From Blattamonas nauphoetae (Eukaryota > Preaxostyla > Oxymonadida): a DNA stretch of 64,000 nucleotides. Position 1 is the stretch's first letter; every line of letters starts with the position of its first letter. A program made the position numbers and the translations under genes. Positions 58,001-64,000 of this stretch are shown here, piece by piece. The stretch covers positions 1 through 64,000 of the forward strand of contig JARBJD010000122.1 of assembly GCA_033064195.1 (NCBI GenBank), given 5' to 3'. A model generated the notes under the pieces. That model was not told where the DNA came from and ran no database searches. It was given only the letters and a program-made list of their open reading frames with translations.

Positions 58001-59838
58001 GATCGACATTTCTGACCGCTTCGAATGGGAAGTCGTCGATAACGATGCAGAATTGTGTGTTTGATGGAGTGTTGGAGAACTCAGAATCAAACGGAGAAGA
58101 CTTGTGCAGCTGGTCGGGTGGGATGGTGCGACTGGAAAACACGTCGTCGTCGTTGATGTGGACGTCATTCACTCAGATCGAGACCGGTGCTCTGGTTGTG
58201 GATGGGGGATCGGTGTCGCTTCATTCGAGTGCGTTCGAAGACAACTCGGCCGGAAACTGGTCGTTCCCGTCGTTCCATCGGAACATCGGATGCCGAAATG
58301 GAGGGAAAGTGTCGATTCAGAGTCTGAGTGGAGGAGACGGGACGAAAGACCGCCCGTCGGCTTGGATCTCGTCAGACTGCTCAGTTTCTGGGCAGTTGAT
58401 TGATGTGGATGCTCCTCTGTTCATCCCGACACTCGCCGACGAGAACTGTTCGAGCACAAAAGACTCGAAGACATCGACTTTTGAAATCAGCGTGGAAGGA
58501 ACTCAGCTAATTCCGTGTGGATTGTTGCTTGAGATCTTCTCAAAGGACAACGAATCAGAATCGACAGAAATCGACTTGTCGTCAGCTCCGACGACATTTT
58601 GGAACGAGACGCATCTGAATCTGACGATTTCACAGAAAACAGATCTGTCGATGCTGACCGAAGCGAACGAATGGCGAGGTCGTCTAAAGTATGGAAATGG
58701 ATGTGTGACGTCGAACAGTTTCGTTGTGAAGGAACTCGCTGGGAAAGACAACCAATCTGAATTGAAGAAAGCGATGAAAATCTTCATTCCAATCATCATC
58801 GCTGTTGTTGTGGCGTTGGCTGTCGTCCTTCTGATTGTGATCATTCTGTGCTGTCGCCGCAAGAACAAGAAAGCACAGAAAGACATCCATCAGTCAGACA
58901 TTCAAGAACTGGACCAGGTCGACATCAAAGTGGAAGAATACGACGAGAACAACTTGGATGGGTCGATGAACATGATCAAAGCGAACAGCGCTCTCACCTT
59001 CACCGACCACAGGACTGACTCTTCCGACGCGGTTGGGACTGATGCATATGATGCTGCCGGATTATTCTCAACGGAGACGGACCTTCGGGCAAAAGGGGAA
59101 TTAATGACAGTGATGAAATGTGGGCAGGAGAAAGTGGAAGAGACGACAGTGGAGATTCGGGACACGCTGTACAGCAGACTGCACAGGCCGAATCTGACGC
59201 TCAATCCAGCGCCGCTGAACAAGCCACAGCTGAAGCAGATGATCACAGAAGCGATGAATGACATTGCACGGACGAGGCCAACCGCTGAGATTCTTCGGAA
59301 GTTGACATCGCACTGGATTCTGTTTGATGTGAATGGGGACGTCTTGTTCCGATTGGAGCAAATGAACAAGGAGAAAGGGAAGGAAGAGCTGAGAATGGAG
59401 GGAGTGGTTGGAGGAGAGGCCGAAGTGGAAGGAGCGACGCAAAAGCAAGTTGTTGTTGGAGAGAAAGGGGAAGTGAGACACAACGACGAGCAGCGGTGGG
59501 TTCCGCCAGAAGAGGCAGATGGAAAGGAGATTGTGGACACAACTCATGGGACGGTTTTTCGGCTCGGCCTTGTCTTGTGGGAAATTGAGACTGGTCTTGT
59601 TCCCTTCGGGGAGATCGATGGGATCAACGCTCAGCGACAACTGGGAAGCGGAGTCTTACCAAAAATGGATCGCGTGTCTCCCGAAATGGCGGAGCTGATC
59701 GAAAACTGCCTCCAAATTGATCCTCTGAAACGACCGACACTGGCGAGCCTGGCGCAACACTTCAAAAGTGAGACGAAAGACGATCCGACGGGAAAAGGGA
59801 AAGAATCGAATGGAAACGCCCTTGTTTTGAATCAGTGA
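49007..59838 (+). CDS. Giant secreted beta-helix receptor-like protein with pseudokinase-like C terminus, split by three transposon-like insertions
   Basis: It starts MNLNAFEMNWMIIFVFIIFT at 49,007 (signal peptide). 49,093-49,514 could not be joined and may hold another rearrangement. Host coding then runs 49,515-49,731, 51,114-53,229, 53,706-54,607 and 55,870-59,838. The gaps are three insertions whose precise removal keeps the frame. The ectodomain is Ser/Thr/Asn-rich beta-solenoid sequence divided by a Cys module, (H)xxCGxxxxPC(S/R)(T/S)L/V, seen near 49,590 (variant), 51,840, 52,605, 53,835, 54,590/55,872 and 57,510, about 250-290 residues apart or multiples. A transmembrane helix (IFIPIIIAVVVALAVVLLIV, about 58,780-58,840) leads to a cytoplasmic kinase C-lobe: WVPPEEADG, VFRLGLVLWEIETGLVPFGE, LIENCLQIDPLKRPTL. 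No Gly-rich loop, VAIK Lys, HRD or DFG is visible, so it looks like a pseudokinase. Ligand and substrate are unknown. Confidence 0.75.
49732..51113. mobile_element. Fold-back DNA element A (long inverted repeats, TA duplication) inside the beta-helix gene
   Basis: A 1,382 bp element. The left arm (49,732-50,339) and right arm (50,508-51,113) are nearly identical reverse complements of about 607 bp around a 168 bp spacer. The ends read CAGTCGGTCGGAATGTTGAG and are flanked by TA on both sides (49,730-49,731 and 51,114-51,115), as in Tc1/mariner-type insertions. No transposase is encoded. Both arms carry the same 62-codon frame in opposite directions (MAIIRFMFSVYKSNIGIEI), which matches nothing I know. 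Removing the element plus one TA joins VYDRDVTV to IGTAADTWNP in frame. Confidence 0.88.
53230..53701. mobile_element. MITE-like element B inside the beta-helix gene
   Basis: A 472 bp element with imperfect terminal repeats of about 26 bp (GGGCAAAAATTTGACAAATT at the left; GGGCAAAAATTTGACAATTT at the right, reversed). It is flanked by ATTT on both sides (53,226-53,229 and 53,702-53,705), a possible 4-bp target duplication. There is no coding content. Removing it with one ATTT joins LVNDVL to FFILNLEQFMGDDQ in frame, and the restored stretch continues the family pattern (compare RNRFVGEDQE upstream). The superfamily is not assigned. Confidence 0.78.
54608..55869. mobile_element. Fold-back DNA element C (long inverted repeats, TA duplication) inside the beta-helix gene
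   Basis: A 1,262 bp element. The ends CCATGCGGATCTAACCCGAC are perfect inverted repeats for over 60 bp. The inverted arms continue to about 55,059 on the left and from about 55,301 on the right, the right arm carrying about 110 bp extra near 55,700-55,800. The flanks are TA on both sides (54,606-54,607 and 55,870-55,871). There is a subterminal direct repeat of ggatctaacccgaccaca. It encodes no transposase. Removing it with one TA joins VCGLLAY to PCKSLPSLW in frame and rebuilds one of the gene's CG....PC Cys modules. Confidence 0.9.
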
Positions 59839-60997
59839 CACGCCAACACTTCATCACTCATCATTTACTTCATGTCTCATACAACCACACTCACTCTCTT
59901 TCGTTTGACAACCACAACATACTCATCACAACTCGCTGGGGACCAGAAACCAGCAGGAGCCAAATACGCCTCTTTTGATGGTTTCGACCCCGCGCTCTGT
60001 ATTCATGTCAACATCCTTCTTTCTTCGCAAAGAACCGCTTTCTAGTTTCATGTCATACTCTCGGGACTGACTATAGTTCATCAGCGTTTTCAACTATAGT
60101 TCATCAGAGACCCATATCATGGCAACGAGGGATCCGGCCGGCAATCAAATGTCGACTCCAACCAAATCGAATCAAAGAAAAATAAAGAAATTGACCGGGC
60201 AGTGATTGTAGAAAGTGCAGTGACAGTCTCAACAGACTCAGCTCCATCTTCGATCGTAATGTTCTGCGACTCGTCATAGTCTGACTCGTCTCAGCTGTAT
60301 GGGACGTTAGCTTGGCCGTGCAGCTCGATGGACTCGGTGTGGTCATCAAGGATGGATTAATCACGATTTCTCCGAGGGTAAGTGGAGAGGTGTCAGAATG
60401 TGGAGAGAAGGATGAATGCTGTTCGTCGGTGAGTGTTGGACTGAAGACAGGATTGAACCAGAAGCAGGTCGACGAGAAGATCATTCTGTCGATCGTACAC
60501 TCATCGGCATGGGTCCATTGTGTCTGGTGGTTTTGAAAAGAGTCTGGCTCAACGGGTTCAATGTGTCTGGCGGTAGATTTCTGAAGAAATCTGGAATGTA
60601 TCACAATATAGTTTTCATATATGGTAGTGATGAGATTCATAGAGAGGGTGTCGAAGGGACAGAACCACATAAAAGTCATGGAATGATGAAATTCGTCCTG
60701 TCAATGTTGATCTGAAAAAACCCCAGGTTTTGACTTTATGGATGGTGATTTTGAAAAATCATATGTTTATCACATAATAATGTTCAAAACAGACAATAAT
60801 CGAAATATAGTGAACCTACAAGTCCAATGAAGTGATAGTTATTAAGGATTTCGAATCGGAGCCTCACATTCTTGAAGGGCAGATCCTCCATTGACTGCTC
60901 CGCCTGTAGCAACAGTTGGGAAAATAGATGCCAAGAATGTAATCAATCGATTGTGTATGTTCCAACCCTCAGATGCTCGACTTTTGGAGGTATCTCA

Positions 60998-61080
60998 CCA
61001 CCAGACACACTGGACCACCGCCAGACATATCGGACCACCACCAGATACAATGGACTTCGCCAGACACACTGGACCCATGC
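60998..61080. repeat. Short minisatellite 'ccagacacactggacc'
   Basis: Four degenerate tandem copies of about 20 bp (ccagacacactggaccaccg and variants). Inverted, related copies occur at about 60,505-60,570 (gggtccattgtgtctggtgg), so the interior of the outer MULE-type element contains a weak inverted repeat. Confidence 0.7.
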
Positions 61081-61271
61081 CCACTCATCGTACTTCGGGA
61101 GCAGAATGTGGGTGGGATCAGAAGATGTGGAGGTTGAGGGCAAGAAACGAAAGCGAAGTAGACTGGAAGTGGAGGATCGAGATGCGTGAGATGTCGATCA
61201 GCCTGCCATCAGCGTCAACCGGAGGAGGAACGATGTGGATGGTGTGGGGAAGAGGAGAGGTGGGATCAGAA

Positions 61272-62849
61272 GGTTAAGTATAGGCGCAGATCCGATTTTC
61301 GCTACGCGCAGATCTAAAAAATCGGATACGCGCAGATCCAAATGGATACACGCAGATCCAAAAGATTTCTTGTTTTTCTTGTGTTTGCCCTTGCCATTTC
61401 ATGAGATTTCACTCTGAAGGTTCACAATTCACTCATCCTCTAACAAACTATTCAAAAATCTGAATTGTATCAAGTCAGAAAAAATGAGAATGTTGATCAA
61501 TCCATCAGCCCTTTTTCGATCGAGGTTTGACTCCCTAGTATGACTCGATATTGGGAAGTAAGTCTTTCCATCTCACACACCGACATTTGTTTCCCTCTTC
61601 CTGCACGTGGGTTACGTCTTAGGCCATTCTGTGTGTCATCTTGAATGCTCTCCATTTCCTCTTCAACATCAGCTCTGATTCTGAAAATATCCACAAAGAT
61701 CAACGCTCTTCTCTTCCCTTCCACCGCTTTTGTATCATCAACACACTTTTCTTCATTCAAATCGTCATCTTCTCTCGACGGGAAGAAACAACCCTTTTTC
61801 TTGCTCTCGCTGGCATCCATCGCTGTTTATTCTAGTTCTTCACATTAAATTTCACAAGATTCTTCGATTTCACGATCCATTCAACGGTTCAATTCTGCAT
61901 ATCCAGCGCAACCTCCACGATCCTCATGAAAAGACATTTTAGTGTTTCATGAGTGATCTCAGTCTGGAATGATCAACAATTGATCCAAATTACCAGCAGC
62001 TTAGTGTGATGCTGACAACTTCCCCGAATCATCGCGATCGTACGAGTTCTCTTGACACTCGACAGAATGTCGTTCTGATTCTGGTGAATGGTTGTCATTT
62101 CCGTGAATATGAAGCAGCAGAGACAGAAACAGTTGGGACGAACAATCTCAACACTTGGTATCCTTCACGTTTTCATATGTATGATGAACTATCTCTCCAC
62201 TCTGTAATGACTTTTCTACCTCCGAACAACAGGAAAATGGACATTATGTATCGTTGACACGCAATCGATCGTGAAAGGCGTCGTATGGATCTGTAGATCC
62301 TATTTCAGGCCCGACCAACGCGATCAGGACACCTGAACACCTATCAAACTCACAAACCTCATCACTCCACCACTTTCTCCACGCCAAATCTCCCATACCA
62401 CCATTCTGCTTTCTCTCCGCTCTTTTCGATCTGTCCGATGCGAAAGATGCCCCACATTCCACATTTTTTTAGCGCTTTCACTTTCGAATGCAGAAATCCT
62501 CCGCTACCAGTGGCCTTTGTCACTACCGTCGGACTTTGGAACATAGTCATGGATTCAACCAGAATTCTCGATATCTCATCCGTAACAACGTCTATAAATG
62601 CCACACGAAGATAGCCAAACTTTGGGAACCACTCTGCCCACATCATCAGCTCTTTTCACTCTATTTGTTCTTTCGAAATATTTTGAAGAGGAACTAAAGC
62701 AGTGTTGAAGTTTTCGGAAACAAAAACGAGACCTAAAATCGAATAGAACAAAACAGAAAACAGATCTGCGCGTATCCATTTGGATCTGCGCGTATCCGAT
62801 TTTTCAGATCTGCGTGTAGCGAAAATCGGATCTGCGCCTATACTTAACC
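61272..62849. mobile_element. Nested MULE-type element with 9-bp target duplication and subterminal repeat array
   Basis: 1,578 bp. The ends GGTTAAGTATAGGCGCAGAT are inverted and match with few differences for about 88 bp. The flanking direct duplication is GGATCAGAA (61,263-61,271 and 62,850-62,858). The terminal repeats contain about five copies of a (g)cgcagatc word spaced 15-25 bp apart, like transposase-binding arrays. There is no transposase. Internal frames on the minus strand (61,497-61,820, acidic/basic, starting MDASESKKKGCFF; 62,362-62,646, VTDEISRILVESMTMFQSPT) look faintly coding and may be captured host sequence, unidentified. Confidence 0.88.
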
Positions 62850-63439
62850 GGATCAGAAGGCTGTGATGGGGTCGGTGTGTGCCCTTAGCGGACGACTCTC
62901 TCTGAATGGAGTGATGATGAACTGCATATGGATGAGCGAAGGAGTGCCGCTCGTTTTGGGGGAGAGTGGATCGGAACGACTTCTTCCAGTTCTCCTCTCA
63001 TCTCCTTCTCGTCGACATCTCCCGACAACTGCTTCGCGATCCAAGGTATCTCACCGACAAACACAACGACAGTGCAAGCAAGTACTTCCTCGCCTTCGAT
63101 GCCACTTCTTTCGGTTGTGTCGGCTCCGCGCTCGATGGAGCTGGCACATTGCGAGTTGAAAGATTGTGGCTCACTCTCGTCGACTGGAACCCCAATGAAC
63201 TCGATTGTGCACGTGGTGTCGAACTGCTTCTTCATAGCATGTTTCCCTTCGTCTTCCTCATCATCGTCGTCGACTGCTCCTCGAGGTTGGCATCCAAGGT
63301 GGATCAGTGCTCTTCTTTGGGTGGCATTTTTTCATCATGAACGAAAAGAAGTAGATTCGACTCGCTCCCAACAGATTATGGGTCTCTGATGAACTATAGT
63401 TGAAAACGCTGATGAACTATAGTCAGTCCCCATACTCTC

Positions 63440-64000
63440 ACCTCTGAAATATGATCATCTCGTCTGTTGGTCGCTGCATGTCTGCCCATTCTGGTGGGCT
63501 GTGGCTCATCGACAGATGCGAATGTCTCTTCTTTCTTCGAATACTTCTTCTTTCTCGTCTTGATTGGTACTTGATTTTGTTGATTGCTGAAGATGATCAC
63601 TTTCGTGCTTTCAATCATTCTCCGCTTTTTCCTTTTTCTTCCTTTCCTGCTTTAATTCTCCACTTTTCTCCTCCCTCTTTCTTTCATTCTTTCGTTCATT
63701 CTCCAGATTTTTTCTGTTTTTCTTGATTTCCCCTTCTTCACATTCTTCTTTCGGCGGTCTGTGCTTGACAGGTCGCTGTTGGACGAGAGTCTGTCAAGGA
63801 GATTCCTTGGTCCGCCCTTATTCATCATTTCGCTCATCAGAACAGACACCCACTTCTCCACAACATGATTTCCTCTTTTCCCTCTTCGTTTGTTGAAGAT
63901 GAGACCGAGCCCAAAAGAAATATGAATCTGAGTGGTTAATGATTGAAGTGACCGATTTAGCTGAATAATAATGTCCTTGTATGTGACAATTCGCAGAAAA
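63440..64000 (-). CDS. Possible minus-strand gene running off the right edge, unrecognised
   Basis: Between about 63,900 and 63,700 the minus strand reads IFNKRRGKRGNHVVEKWVSV, then MSEMMNKGGPRNLLDRLSSN, then a Lys/Arg-rich stretch. A second piece at 63,394-63,618 is also basic. This looks like exons of a host gene cut by the window edge and perhaps damaged on its 3' side by the MULE-type insertion that ends at 63,430. No family signature is visible and exon limits are not placed. Confidence 0.3.

Larger units (their letters stand above)
60063..63430 (+). mobile_element. MULE-type element with 9-bp target duplication, carrying beta-helix gene pieces (Pack-MULE-like)
   Basis: Inverted ends GGGACTGACTATAGTTCATC lie at 60,063 and, reversed, at 63,430 and match for about 50 bp, including a repeated ctatagttcatcag word. 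The 9-bp direct duplication CATACTCTC flanks it (60,054-60,062 and 63,431-63,439). Length is 3,368 bp, or about 1,780 bp without the nested element. The interior holds no transposase but has plus-strand stretches in the style of the beta-helix genes: VVIKDGLITISPR near 60,345-60,385 and LISFSSTSPDNCFAIQG, MELAHCELKDCGSLSS near 62,990-63,170. Captured host sequence is the simplest explanation. The source copy was not found in this window. Confidence 0.85.

Overview
The window looks like nuclear DNA of a protist. It has compact, intron-bearing genes: several introns of 31-70 bp, plus longer ones, can be placed by frame and by protein-family match. It also has conserved eukaryote-only genes (CEP104, a Vip1/PPIP5K inositol pyrophosphate synthase, a RING-CH ligase, a Rad5/16-type SNF2 ATPase) and a great many DNA transposons. 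An anaerobic flagellate of the oxymonad/Preaxostyla kind is my best guess, from the secreted beta-helix/pseudokinase protein and the short introns. That is inference; no organism-specific marker was seen.

Layout. 1-17.6 kb is a repeat graveyard. It holds a decayed capsid- and fibre-bearing DNA-virus-like element (about 0.1-3.1 kb), two copies of a 0.78 kb piece probably of the same virus-like type (4.86-5.63 and 16.2-17.0 kb) each followed by a 'cgatgttgaa' minisatellite, then remnants of MULE, Merlin-like and mariner transposases. A pogo/Tigger-like element with perfect terminal repeats and a TA duplication lies at 11,657-13,273. 17.8-36.5 kb is a dense block of five minus-strand genes: SNF2-RING ATPase, CEP104, RING-CH membrane ligase, PPIP5K and a charged basic/acidic protein. 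Gaps between them are only about 65-165 bp. A short divergent promoter separates the block from a plus-strand coiled-coil gene (36.5-38.6 kb).

39-49 kb is mostly decayed: the 5' end of one beta-helix surface-protein gene, inverted pieces of that family, degraded minus-strand coding sequence and a 1.77 kb GTGTGTGCGCTGG-type minisatellite. 49.0-59.8 kb is one very long beta-helix gene with a signal peptide, repeated Cys modules, a transmembrane helix and a cytoplasmic kinase-like C-lobe. It is split by three separate transposon-like insertions. Precise removal of each insertion with one copy of its target duplication restores the reading frame.

60.06-63.43 kb is a MULE-type element with 9-bp target duplications that appears to carry pieces of beta-helix coding sequence (Pack-MULE-like). 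A second MULE-type element (61.27-62.85 kb, its own 9-bp duplication) is nested inside it.

The most striking points are the three frame-restoring insertions in one gene (two are long fold-back elements with TA duplications), the nested Pack-MULE, and a PPIP5K with two tandem phosphatase modules of which the first has lost the RHxxR catalytic motif.
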